Notes: generated by a model not told the origin, from the letters alone. Numbered from the stretch's first letter, positions 50,301-61,083 are shown. The stretch is DNA of 64,000 nucleotides from Tigriopus japonicus (GCA_010645155.1 JAAGOF010000115.1:597688-661687); one strand, 5' to 3'. Program-made: numbers and translations.

Positions 50301-52862
50301 GTTAGAATTCTTAAACACGAACATGATCTTGACCGACCCAACCTGGATTTGATTGGCAAACACGAATCCATAATAGCGAAAGTTGAGGCGTGTCACGCGT
50401 GCATGGAAAATACCCGAGTAATGCTCATGAATGAGATCCTTATCCCGTTAACAAGGTCGATCATCAAGGGTTTAGACTATCTACTTGTCCAAACAAGAGC
50501 GGAAAAAAGGTCTCCATGTCGTGACATTTCCGAAGCTACTGGGAAAAAAGTTCTGGTAACCCCAAAAGAGGATTTCTTCAAATCCACTAAGTTCCTTTTC
50601 TTGACGAGGAGAACCTCATTTATGTTTTTTGGCAGTGCGGCTTACTTTGTCTTTCTCATTGAGGCCACCTGAGATCACTTGAACACGACGACGTCTAGAA
50701 AAATGAAAAGTAAATGTTGTTCCTTTCGACTGACAAATTTGTTGGTTACCAATTGAGTTTGGTGTGGGTTGTTTCCAAGCCCTGTTTCGGATCAAAACAT
50801 CTCCCCCCAAGTGTTGGATTTTTAAGGATTACTGCACTGGCGACCAAAAAGACTAGACTTGACTAATGCCCAAGATATGTTTTAAGGACATGCATGTCTT
50901 GGCCTTTGTTTTGGGCAGAGGAGAATGGGAAGGGGAGATAGACAAGGGGACATTCAATGAGAAAACTGTGGGAAATGAGGTCGGTCAATCTTTAAAGCCT
51001 AAACAAAGTACGCAAACTTTTCTCGTTCCGGTTTGTTTGAACAGATCCAACCATCCATTTTGGCCGCTTACAACCACGAAAAATTGAACAGGGTTCAAAA
51101 CTCGTGCGTGAGAATTCTTCATTAGATACCAATGGAAAACCATGCACTAGCACTACTCTACATGTAAAAAGCCGCACGTCCAAAAGGTGTTCTCCTAAAG
51201 ATTTCCCTTTGGGTTTCAGAGACTCTGCCAATTATCGTTATCGGTTTGTGGGCAACTCAACCTTCAGAAGACGCCTTTCCCAACCACCCACGGATCTCAC
51301 CTCCTCAGGGAGCACCAATTTCCTTCGATCCTCGGGCAATTGCTCGAACATTTCGAGAAAGAGCACCGTGTCAGGTTACAGGAGCCCCTCCACATTGAAC
51401 CGATCCCTGTCGAAACGGGGTGCTATTGGAAGCAATCGGCAGCCTTCGAAGAGGATCCGTGGCAAGAGCGAGTGTGCCAATGATTTGGGCATATGCATGA
51501 ATGATGATCCTTCGGATCCCAAGACCATCGCAGCTGATATGAATGCTCAGCAACCCATTGGGTCATGCTCTTGCGTGTATTGCTCAAAGTCCTCGTCGTA
51601 TGTTCATCGACAACGAAGTCACTCCGAATCGTTCTTTTCGAGGAATCGAGCACAAACATGTCAAGTGAGAAGCGGAATGGACCTCGAACTTCGACGAGAA
51701 GTTCAGCACCTCTCGGAGAGAAACACCACTTCAAGACGAAATCTGTCGTCTCGAATATTAGGGACGTATTGCTGTCTATCCACGGCCGAAAAAGGACCGT
51801 CCAAGGACGATGAGCAAATGTACTCTTTCTCGTCGTCTAATAATTACCTTATGAAGGTCAACTCAATAAGAACCAAAGATCAAGATAGTCGTCAGAGAGG
51901 GTACTTGGTCAATCGGGGCCAAAAACTGGCACTTTTGCAAGGTCGAGGGAGCACAAAACGGCGATGGCTAAATCCTTGCCTCTGCTCGGGGAAATCGTCT
52001 CCGCTTCAACCCAATGATGAGAATGGATCTGTCCACGCCGAGACGGGATGCCTTGGGCATATCACCAAAGATTGTCACCTTGGAGCCCTCACGGAGGATG
52101 ACATTGAGGAAGTTACGAAGAAAAATGATATTTTTCCCTCGGTTAGTATTCGTACTTCTTGTTTCTCTGTACTTTCACTCACTTTCTCAAGGAGATTATA
52201 GGGGATTAATGTCTTTTCCCTTCTCTCGGTTGGGGTATTTTTCTTGCCACAAAATGACAGTCTTTGTTCAAATTTTCAGACAGGAGCATTACCCCCACAA
52301 AGAGATTCCAGCCTTCATCGACGAACTTTGAAGCGTTATGCGAGCGGCCAATTGCACATTCGACGACGGAGAGAAAAGTCCACGCTTATTCTGGTGGCAA
52401 TTGTTACCATTTTTATACTTTGTCATATGGTGCGTTTGGGACTTCAGGTGAGTTTCTCCGCTTTGCTATGATAACTTACTCATTGAAATACGGAAGTGCG
52501 ACTTTGCCTCAAGTACGTACTTGACCTACTGTATAAATAAGACCGATATCTAGCTAAACACCTAATCCTTCTTCTAGGCATATCGGGCAATCAATCAGTT
52601 GACGATGAACAAGCACACCTTCTGCACGATTTCCAGTCAATTTTCTGTTCCCGTGGTTTTGTACGTATTGCACAGCCTTTCCAATCTACTGGTGGTTCTC
52701 AATTCTTCCGTAAACTTTATTGTCTACTGTCTTGTTGAAGAGTCCTTCCGACAGGAACTGAAGAACTTGCTCAAACGAACCTTCAAGCGAATGGCGCAAT
52801 TCTTGTCTTGTCAGAAGACGCCCCAAGTTACTACTCAGGATGTAATACCTTCATGCAATTGA
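38339..52862 (+). CDS. FMRFamide-receptor-like class A GPCR with extra N-terminal transmembrane helix, nine exons, 1067 aa
   Basis: Exons: 38339-38913, 47848-48238, 48439-48658, 48893-49062, 49152-49363, 49840-50100, 51220-52141, 52280-52447, 52578-52862; all phases agree. Residues 1-154 are Ser/Arg-rich. A hydrophobic helix spans about 155-178. Residues 180-420 carry seven N-glycosylation sequons (Asn220, 231, 261, 278, 322, 366, 407) and several Cys. The seven-helix core follows: TM1 GLIGN (Asn442), TM2 LSLMD (Asp469), TM3 ending in ERY (522-524) then KAICYPLRHR, and TM5 ending FFNLRIYFKIR. The third cytoplasmic loop is about 300 residues, basic and Ser-rich (exon 7). TM6 has FILCHMVR in place of CWxP, and TM7 has NSSVNFIVY in place of NPxxY. 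These variants match arthropod orphan relatives of the FMRFamide receptor. Ligand unknown; a peptide is likely. Assigning exons 1-3 to the same gene rests on phase only, across an 8.9 kb intron. Confidence 0.82.
38934..39030 (-). CDS. Candidate orphan terminal exon on the minus strand
   Basis: Reading the minus strand, a strong acceptor (CCTTTTTTTCAG) is followed by one base and then 31 sense codons and TGA, encoding DSNMFGEFKKNLREI...VSKKIDE. The peptide is highly charged and helix-prone, with codon use like the neighbouring genes. The stop lies 20 bp from the donor of GPCR exon 1 on the opposite strand. I found no upstream exon that joins it, so it may be chance, a pseudogene remnant or the end of a nested gene. 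I do not recognise the sequence. Confidence 0.25.
40678..40695. repeat. (TTG)n microsatellite
   Basis: About six TTG units in the GPCR first intron. Confidence 0.75.
40807..40858. repeat. Perfect 26-bp tandem duplication
   Basis: Two identical head-to-tail copies, 40807-40832 and 40833-40858, beginning TGGCTTGCATTGAG. Perfect identity suggests a recent event or an assembly artefact. Confidence 0.9.
41404..41420. repeat. (AAT)n microsatellite
   Basis: About five to six AAT units in the GPCR first intron. Confidence 0.75.
44650..45764. mobile_element. Large fold-back (palindromic) element, about 1.1 kb
   Basis: The left arm begins TGCAAAAAAGGTTGATCAA (44650) and the right arm ends with its imperfect reverse complement (45764). 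The similarity continues inward for hundreds of bases: ACCGCC..GGTAAAA..AGGGCCGTTG near 44690-44712 pairs with 45706-45726, the CTTATCGCGGGCGGATGAAA block near 44856 pairs with 45401-45420, and the ACAGACCGCCC block near 44938 pairs with 45317-45327. Weaker pairing goes on towards the centre. No target duplication or transposase is evident. It looks like a Foldback-type or long-TIR non-autonomous DNA transposon. Confidence 0.75.
47032..47313. mobile_element. Palindromic MITE copy A
   Basis: The left end GGTCGGTTGTTGAGGTAG pairs imperfectly with the right end near 47296-47313. The centre is a near-perfect hairpin: AAAAGCTGTAATCGAAAAACG (47159-47179) is mirrored after a 3-base loop by CGTTTTTCGATTACAGCTTTT. 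Between them, GAAGCATATTTAGAAACATA and ATAACCATGCTTGATCAAG recur in inverted form. It shares ends and internal blocks with the copy at 61934-62133, so this is a family. Confidence 0.85.
50101..51219 (+). other. GPCR intron 6 containing a 171-codon open frame
   Basis: The intron joins the TM5 exon to the long third-loop exon. It contains an ATG-initiated frame (50157-50672) that matches no family I know and has no splice or promoter context. I treat it as chance. Confidence 0.5.
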
Positions 52863-53027
52863 TGTGATGTCTTAGTTAATTGTTCGATCTCTCGCTACGG
52901 CTAATGTGCATGTTCAAAACAGAGAAATTCTTATCAATGAATCGATGTACCTTACTGTGTATTGCGTGCCAAAAATCGGTTACTGTCCTCATTGTGATAT
53001 TTATGTAATTCAAACTGTATTCCATAT

Positions 53028-53033
53028 AATAAA
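53028..53033 (+). promoter_or_regulatory. AATAAA poly(A) signal of the GPCR gene
   Basis: Canonical hexamer 166 bp past the GPCR stop and 75 bp before the stop codon of the convergent ZFP64-like gene, so the two transcripts probably overlap at their 3' ends. Confidence 0.65.
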
Positions 53034-53107
53034 GACTTGATTTTGCTATAAATTAACCGGCAATTAAAAGGTTGGGGAGAGGAACAACATGAGGGCCCTC
53101 ATGAACA

Positions 53108-56040
53108 TTACCTTGGAACAATTTCCTGACTGTTTCCACTGCCAGACAATAATATACTAGGATGAGAGTTCAGTTCTGCCAAAGTCACCATTTGTGACTC
53201 CAAGGGCCCTTGGGATCCAACAGTGATCACTTGAGAATCGCTTCCCACGGGAGGAGCACTCAAAATATAATGAATCTGCGACGAATCCATGAGAATGGGG
53301 GCCGTTGAAATGCCAGAGTTAGGCATTACCGCAAATGTGTTGCCATTGAGTGTGGTGGTTATTGGCAACTGAGCATGGGAAGCAAAGACGGTTTGAATCA
53401 TTTGTTGATTTGATGGGGACTCAATGGGGCAATGAGGCACATGGGTTGAATTTGCATGTGTTTTAGAAGGAGACAGGGAAATGTTGTGAAGAAAGGCCTC
53501 ACTCGGAAGCGCCACAACAGGTATCTGAAATGTAGCGTTGTTGGGACACTCTTTAGACACTTCATCTTCGGGATTAATTTGGACGTCGCTTTCGTCTTCA
53601 AGTTCTTTGCCTTTCCCCTCATCCTCGATCTTCTTGTTTTCGTGTTGACGTATGTGGCATTGAAGCGAATCGAGGCGAACAAAACAAGCATCGCAGTGGC
53701 TACAGCTAAAATTTGGAGCACAGTGAGTCTTTGACAACCAGACTTTCTTTCTTTGTTTGCCGTTGGAAGTGGGGTCTTGATTGGAGTCAACAGACTGGGA
53801 AGTTAACTGGTCAGCTACCCCAGCAATTGTCGAGGTAATTGAGCGTGATTTCTTCATAGCTTCCACTTTGGCTACATGGGCCCGTTTGGTGGGTTGATTC
53901 CCGTGTTTCTTGTTCACATGACTGGACAATCCTCCTTCCCAGTTACAAGAAAACTCGCAATACTTGCACTGAAATCTGTTACTAGGTGATGCATGCATTT
54001 TCCGGGTGTGTGCTGACAATCCAATTTCCGTGGTGGCATTAAAATCACACGAGGGACAATGAAATAAATGACCTGGAAAGTAAAGGCTTCAAATGGGTTC
54101 CTTGGAAGTCATTTAGCTAGATGAGAAAAGAAATTGACTTTCCTCAAGAAGCCTGGGCAATTAAATACTTTCAAACTTCTCCCTTTCATTCTCCATTCAT
54201 CTTCAACAAGGATAAAACCTTCAAATGGTAACAGTTCGTTGATGTTCACTTAAGCGAGTCATTTTCAGAGCCAAACAGTGCATTTCAGTGAGCTAGCCAA
54301 CTACTATATATAAAAATCGACAAGCCTTCTATCTCACCTGGATGAATCTTCTTTTCGTGTAGCTTCATCTCTTGTTTATTGATGGATCTAAAGTCGCATT
54401 CCACAATTTTACATCTGATCGCTTCTTCTCCTTTGTGCATCGCTTGGAGATGGGAAGTTAAATTGGCTGGAATATTGGAAGTTTTCATTTAACTTAAGCT
54501 GTGAAATAGATTCCAATCAAGCTTAGCTCACATTTGATGGCACAGGAATAACCACATAAGCCGCATTGGAAAGGCTTTTCTCCCGTGTGTACACGTTGAT
54601 GCCTTTTGAGGTCGGAGGAGGTTTTAAACGATGATGAACAATCTTTGAAGATGCAAATAAAGGGGCAATCACCAGTATGGGATCGCAGATGAATACGTAA
54701 CTGACCAGATTCTCTGGCTTTGTAAGGACATAACTGACATCTGGAAACAGTGAATAATTAATGAAGTAAGACCCTCCCAATTACCTATCTATAATCAAGA
54801 AAGTATTGAATGATACTTAAGCCAAACACGTAGGATGTTGAAGTGTAAAGAGGTCAAGGCCTTTGACATCAATTGTCTCATGAAGTTTGCTGATCATCTT
54901 AGTAATGTCCAAAGGTAAACGTCACAGAAATCAAGTTTACAATTTTGAAAGAAAACGACAAACTTCACAGGCATCATTTTTTTTACAAAAATATTAGCAT
55001 ACAAGTCTAAAGGAAATTGAAAAAAAGACAAGAGTTTAAAAATTGCACGAAGATAAGGCTTACTCGAATGGTCTTTCATCGGTATGAACCCGCATATGAG
55101 TGGTCAAAGACCACGAGATCGAAGTAGCGTATGAGCAAAGATGGCATTTAAAAGGTTTATCTCCCTTATGAGTACGCTCATGCCCCATAAGGTGGTCTTT
55201 ACGAGAATAGGACTTGGGACACATGGAACACTTGAAGGGCTTTTCTCCTGCAAATGTTGAAGGATAATTATTGAACAAATATCCACCACTCTTAATTCTA
55301 ACTTTTTGTAAGGTACCCGAATGTTTTCTTAAATGTCTGAGCATATCTTTGCGATAACGAGCTACGTAATTGCATCCTTCTTCTTCACAACGGTGAGAAG
55401 CCGGACCTGAACCTTTGGGTCGTTTAGCCGCTTTCTTAGGCGTTTCAACAGGGATAGACGTTGGCTCAATTTCCGTTGGCAAATTCGATTCATTGGGTGG
55501 TGTGTCAATCTCGTATGGATCTTCCGATTCATCCGCCAAAAAATTCCGTGGCAGCGAATTTTTGGGTGGAGAAACCGGTGACACGGCTGGAACGCTGTGA
55601 ATAATACCGCTACTTAGGGAAGGCTTCAATTGATTGGCCAACAACGAAATAACCGCCTCTTCTTCAGCCCGTCTCTCTTGATCTGCCCTAGAAGGGCGAC
55701 AAATTCGCGATTTTTTGTGGGCCACAAATGCATCCACTTGTCTAAATTCTGCGCGGCAATGGCCGCAAATGTGCAGATCATCGTCTTCGGATTCAGGTCC
55801 GGAAGCCACATCGTGAGGTGTGTCTCTTTCGAGTTCGGAAAGTAAGAAGGAGGTGGTTCCAAAATCCTGTCCACCAGATTCCACGGGATGCGTCACACCA
55901 AACGTGGGAAACTCAACTGAAATGGAAAGGGACGCTCATACTTTTATATATGGAGGAAACCGGTTGACTACCTTTGTTTTGGCGGCAAAGCTGGTTTGAT
56001 CAGCTTTTATCACGAAATTGAACAACGTACCTGAATCCAT
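53108..56040 (-). CDS. ZFP64: ZFP64-like C2H2 zinc-finger protein, six exons, 698 aa
   Basis: Exons: 56040-56031 (10 bp, MDS plus one base), 55916-55317, 55247-55064, 54740-54532, 54466-54338, 54072-53108; phases agree. Eleven fingers are visible. Finger 1 is a CCHC variant (Cys54, Cys57, His70, Cys76). After a Ser/Pro/Glu-rich linker, fingers 2-10 run in tandem, several with HTGEKPF-type linkers, and finger 11 (FSCSHCDACFVRLDSLQCH) stands apart. DERPFECQLCPYKARESGQL, SSDLKRHQRVHTGEKPF and the isolated last finger correspond in order to vertebrate ZFP64, which is the basis for the name. The C-terminal 190 residues are Ser/Thr/Gln/Pro-rich, plausibly a transactivation region. The protein should be a nuclear DNA-binding regulator. 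The 69-bp intron at 55316-55248 has no stop in frame and, unspliced, would break the linker between fingers 2 and 3. Confidence 0.88.
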
Positions 56041-56354
56041 GACGAAGGGAAGTTCTCCGCTGTTCTCGACGTTGTAATGCAATTACTCGTTAGATATATT
56101 TTTTCATAAAACATGTCTCGGTTGGATCCGTTTCACGTTAAACTCACAGTCCGATTTCTTTTTTGGTAATTCAGGTTTGTTTATGTTGGAAGCTAGCTTT
56201 CATTCATTCTTGGGCGGAATGGTGGGTTCCGAAGCAAAGCAACCTCTCACAACACGCCTCGATTTTCATCTCAACTGCATGGTTCTAGGATCTGGAATCC
56301 TCAAACCCTCTTGATCTCAAATATTTAGGTCTCCCAGCGTGTTAAGAACCAGCC
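56041..56354. promoter_or_regulatory. Divergent promoter region between ZFP64 and MRPL3
   Basis: The start codons of the two head-to-head genes are separated by 314 bp. No TATA box stands out. A shared, housekeeping-type promoter is inferred from spacing. Confidence 0.6.
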
Positions 56355-59300
56355 ATGTGGCGTGCGGGATTGTCATTAGCCGTGGCCAATCAGATTGGGT
56401 CTCAAGTCCGTCCTTCGATCAGGTTGTAAAATATTAAAGTATTTGACGACCAATTTGGATGTAAATCTAATCTGAAACATTGTCTTCAGTGGTCTTAGCT
56501 CAATTCTCAGTCGTGATTTGCACTTGGGTTCGACATTGGAATCACGTATCAAAGGACGGCATACTCACAAACCGTTTTATCATATTAAGAAGACCAACAA
56601 AGTTCCGGATGAACCCTTGACCCCCGCTAATTTGGCGTTTCTCCGGGAGGCTGTTCAACGTTCCTTTGAGGACACAAAACCCATTAGCCGAGTAGAATCA
56701 CCGCTCAAAAGTGACTTAAGTCCGTGGGTCAAGGGCGAATGGAAACGTGGCACCACTCGATGTGGGCTTTTAGGTCGGAAAATTGGACTACAGCCCATGT
56801 GGTACAAGAACGGCAAACGCGTCATGGCCACTTTGATTCAGGTCAGGATAATGGAACCCAAAAAGGCGTTCAATGATGATATCATTAACCGTGTTCTTCC
56901 TCATTTAGATCGAAGATAACCACGTGGTGCGATATGTTCCTCCCGAATTGGCTCAAAAAAGTGAGACCGCGCTTCGGCGGAGCTCGCCATTTATTTGGAA
57001 AGCGTCTCGATCGACTCATTTAGGATGCTTAGTAGTGGGGGCCTTGAGTGCGGATCCGAGTCGATTCACCAAAGATTATTGCGGTCTCTTTACCGAATCG
57101 GGCCTCATGCCCAAAAAGAAGTTAGCCCGATTTCCGGTCACAGAAAATGCTCTTATTCAACCTGGCACGCCTTTGACGGCTGCTCATTTTGATGTGGGAC
57201 AATTTGTGGATGTGCGAGGTCGCAGGTAACAATGTTGAGACTAATAATCAAGATAAAGATAGAACATGTGCCACATAAGGAATGTCAAAATTCATCGTTT
57301 TTCGATGTGCGATTCCGTTCAATATCGGATTTGGAACAAAACAATCTTCATCCATCATTCCGAAGCGTAGGCGATGGGTTCTTTTCAAGATCGATCTGTC
57401 TACCGTTAGCTAGACCTTTCAAAAGAGACATCAATATTGAAACGAGAAAGACTATTTGTTTTTCGATAGTAAGTTCACTAGTAGTTCCCAGTTGTTCCTT
57501 TTTTGTCTCTTTTATGGGAAAACTTGTCCCAAACACACCTTCAAAATTGCGCGGTTTGTTTTATCCCAAGTTGATGTTAGGAGAGTCTAATTGTAAAAAC
57601 GAGAAGACCAATTCCGTGGTTCCAAGTTAGGAACCTAATTGGATCATCCACAATCAACTAATTGTGTCGCTGTCAATTAAGACCTGTCCAATGGAGGTTC
57701 CTAACGTAGTTTTAGGCAACCAGAACTTGTTTTCCAAATATCGCCCAAGTTCATCCCTCATACTCTACAAGTCACAACTCTCCCCTTTAATCAATATCTT
57801 ATAGTTGTCGTCGTGGATTCCATGGGGTAATGAAAAGGCATGGATTTTCCGGAATGCCCAGTGATGCCCGAGGGGTGACGAAAAGCCATCGACGACCGGG
57901 ACACGTCGGATCTGGTCGAAAGGGTCGAATTTGGCCCGGGCAAAAGATGCCCGGACACATGGGTGGCAACTATACCATTCAACGGGGCCTTGAGATACTG
58001 AGGATCAATTACGAGCACAATGTCTTGTATGTCAAGGGTCAAGCGATTGCCGGAGAACACGAGGAATTTGTTCAGATCTTTGATTGCCGGACTAAAGGAA
58101 AGTAAGTATTGTGGCGGATCTACGATCCGACCAACATAATGAGTCGAGTGATGGTAGATGACTGATTTATAGGCGGGATATACACGTATATATAGGAAGG
58201 ATAATGAGGAGCAAAACAGGAAGCGAGAAACCGGTAGATTCGTCAGGATCGCCACAGTATACGGATTTGGAAAACAAGAACATTGTTGCCCCCATCCTCA
58301 ATGCATAGGTTGAAGGAAAGCTCGATAAACAGTCGATGATTTTAAAATCGTTCCTAGAGCGTTTCAATCACAATTTCCAGTTACTTGTGATGATGAAGTC
58401 CAAATTGATCGATGCTCGAGATGCTTGGAAAAAATGTGTACTATATTGGCTCTCTTCTCGCTTCAATATCTTTTAAATGTCAAATTTGACGTTTGATGGA
58501 ACAAAACCTTCGTTGGAGTCTTTGAAAAAGTGTCGTTGAAAAACAAAGATTGAAAGTTGAGCCTTCATTTTGGATTTGACAAAGAATTAGCCATTAAATC
58601 ATAACATGGCCGATAGGTTAATCTAGCTAAGGAGGGGATTTCAACTGCCTATCTCAAAGGTAGATGGGGAAAGGGAATCATTCAGTAATCTGTGATTAAC
58701 AATCACGGCATCTGTAGTTACTTGTTCCCTCTGAGATACAACCAAATATAGCTCTGAATGTAGTCGAGACTAATTGTACGAGGCTCTCAATGACACCACG
58801 ACAGGTGGTATCTTCCAATTCCAACATACAAAGGCCAAGAAGATGAGAAAGATGGTCTGAAGTCCCATTAGTCAAGGTTTGACACCTTTACGCGGACCTC
58901 TCTCAAACCTCATCATCAGTTTTGTCCCGATAATTATGCTCCAACCATTTTCTAAGCTTGGCCGAAAGATGAGCAGAGAGCAGATTAAAATGTAATCATA
59001 AAAATTGAACAGAGGCTTGTAAATTCTTAATTTTTGAATGTGCAAAAAGTGGAAAGCAAACACATTGAGCAAACAGAATGATGTTGCTCATGAATGCATG
59101 ACGATAATTTACAGTATGTGTTTCTTGGGATTTGAACCCACTTAACTTAGGCTATGTTTTTTTTAGATTATTTTACAATAACAGAACAAACACAAGAAAC
59201 TCTCAAGGCATCTTTGACCCCAAAATAGTCAAACCATGAATAGAAATATATGGAAGTTGTGAATTGCTTGTAAATCTGCCTTCTAATAATGAAGTTTCAC

Positions 59301-59726
59301 CAGCTGAGGCTAAAGGCAGACTCTTATTACAGGAAATATTTCCCATGCCTCGTTTTCCCCACTGACTCGAGTCTCTCGAGACTTTTAAGAACTTTTCTGT
59401 CAAATGCAGATCCATTACAAAGCAGCAAAAAAGTTTGGTCTAATCGAGATTGGAGCTCGATCGCCAGAAAACGCTTGAAATGACATGTTGACTTGCATTT
59501 CATGAACAAGTTGGTTATGGGGATACTTTCCGGTTGGAAGGGTTCAGATTTCTTGATCGGTCTATTTTTCAGGGACCAAACCGTCTCACCCAAACATTTT
59601 CCAACTTGCTTCCCCGAGCAATATGAGAAACTTCCGGAAGAGGAATACGCTCCAAATGTTCATCGATTCGAGGATCCATCCATTGTTTTTGAACCGGAAG
59701 AGGTTGCCAAGAAGAAGAAGAAATAA
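56355..59726 (+). CDS. MRPL3: Mitochondrial large-subunit ribosomal protein L3 (uL3m), five exons, 395 aa
   Basis: Exons: 56355-56422, 56490-56841, 56909-57225, 57805-58101, 59573-59726; phases agree. Residues 1-30 are poor in acidic residues and Arg/Ser-rich, a likely mitochondrial presequence. The L3 core begins around CGLLGRKIGLQPMW. The L3 signature region FDVGQFVDVRGRSCRRGFHG leads into VMKRHGF, differing from the consensus at one Gly (Arg here). GQKMPGHMGGNYT and VLYVKGQAIAG follow, as in bacterial and mitochondrial L3. The C-terminus is an extension ending in five lysines. At 395 residues it is longer than the human protein (348). L3 helps to shape the peptidyl-transferase centre of the mitoribosome. 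Confidence 0.93.
58102..59572 (+). other. Last intron of MRPL3, no feature seen
   Basis: This 1.5 kb intron is AT-rich. A tRNA-B-box-like string near 59129 was examined and rejected. Confidence 0.5.
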
Positions 59727-59739
59727 ATGTTTTTCGCAA

Positions 59740-59745
59740 AATAAA
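59740..59745 (+). promoter_or_regulatory. AATAAA poly(A) signal of MRPL3
   Basis: Canonical hexamer 13 bp past the stop codon; another AATAAA overlaps the stop itself. The next gene (PEBP) converges from the other side, 301 bp away. Confidence 0.55.
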
Positions 59746-60027
59746 CTAAGTATGTGTGTATTCTACAAAGTCTTGTTCCCAAAATACGAAATTGAGTGCA
59801 TGTCAATACCATTTAATCGCTAATTACTCCTTAAACTTCCCTCTCATTAGTCGGGAAAAACATCCAGACAGAAATAGGAGTGCATACATTGATTATATTT
59901 CTTATCCGCGTCTCAATCTTTGACGTCAGGTTGATTGACGCTAACGTACTTAAATAGTTGGAAAAGATGAGAACACACATATGCGTGTAACTGGTACTAC
60001 AGTTTGACCCTGTTTTGTCAAATATAA

Positions 60028-61083
60028 TCAGCTTCTTTGGGTCTTGTAGAAGTTAGCTGCCTCTGGAGCGGTTCCCAATCCATTGTCCTTCACAAATTTG
60101 GCCACCTTAAAGCCGCGCCTGTTTGTGATCGGCTTGAGATTGTCCAAAGACGAAGACTGCTTAAAAAGCAAAAACACGTAGCGATGCAATCCAGATTTGG
60201 CTGGTGGTCCCGATGGATTGAATGCTGTGAGTACCTTTCCTGCCTTGATATCGGAGCCAGGTATGTCAACCACAAGCCAATGGAGCCATTCCCTGAGGAA
60301 TTAAGGGGACAAGTAAGTGCAAGTATTCATTCATTTTTTCCACGAACATGAGAAGGATTTAAAAAAGATTTTAATTTGTGAAAAACTTTGTTTGACACCT
60401 AATTTTTTTTTTTTACATACTTTGAGCTATTTTTTCATTTTTAAAAGATTTAATTAACTTCGAACAAAACTCTTTGCATGGTTTCAGACCTATTTTAAAA
60501 GAATTGGTCTAACCACTGTGGGAAAGCACTAACCCAAACATTTTCGACCTAAAAATTGAGAAAAAAATGTTTTGTACACAAATAAGAACATACCGCATCA
60601 TTTCAACTCTGAAAATCAAAACAAAATCTTAATAAAAAAAAACTTTTCATACAGCCTATGCATTTTCAGCGTTGGAAAATGTTGTTTCGATTTTTTCTAT
60701 TTTCTGAAAAACTTCAATTTTGTCAGTATAATTCTCAACGTTTTTCCGCCCTCTAATGTGCATAAATCATAAATAGCTAATTACCCATATTCTTACTTGG
60801 CAACGGGCTTCTCACGACTCGGTGCGTCAGGGTCAACCATGATTAGGGTGTATTTGACCTCTGATTGGGGTTCAAACGTGATTTCTGGCTCTTGTTGGAC
60901 TTGTTCCAAAGCGATCTCGCTTCCTAAATCCACCTCGATGATTTCCTTTTCTTTGAATTCCACTCGCAATTTGGCCACGTTCGAGAGATCGAGACCGAGA
61001 TCCTGTTCCAATCCATCCCAATTTGTGGCCAAACCCAGAGCTAACGAGATGGCACAATGAACGATGAACGTTTTCAGGAACAT
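60028..61083 (-). CDS. Secreted phosphatidylethanolamine-binding protein (PEBP/OV-16-like), two exons, 183 aa
   Basis: Exon 1 (61083-60797) ends GCCAA|GTAAG and exon 2 (60292-60028) starts after CCTCAG; the joined codon is Lys96. The first 19 residues (MFLKTFIVHCAISLALGLA) form a signal peptide. DPDAPS at 84-89 and the downstream SGLHRYVFLLFKQ correspond to the two conserved ligand-pocket motifs of PEBP, and EWLHWLVVDIPGSDI to the segment between them. Family members bind phospholipid head groups and can modulate kinases or proteases; secreted forms are common in invertebrates. The protein ends NFYKTQRS, roughly 15 residues earlier than typical PEBPs, whose C-terminal helix is missing, so a further 3' exon or a real truncation is possible. 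The frame stays open to a GTG at 61107, but 61083 is the first ATG. Confidence 0.88.

Noticed and set aside
50157..50672. 171-codon ATG open frame inside GPCR intron 6
   Set aside because: One or two frames of this length are expected by chance in a window this size; composition is ordinary and no family, splice or promoter context supports it.
59110..59200. B-box-like GGTTCAAATCC on the minus strand, possible tRNA
   Set aside because: There is no A box at the right distance, the T-stem has only four pairs and no cloverleaf can be drawn.
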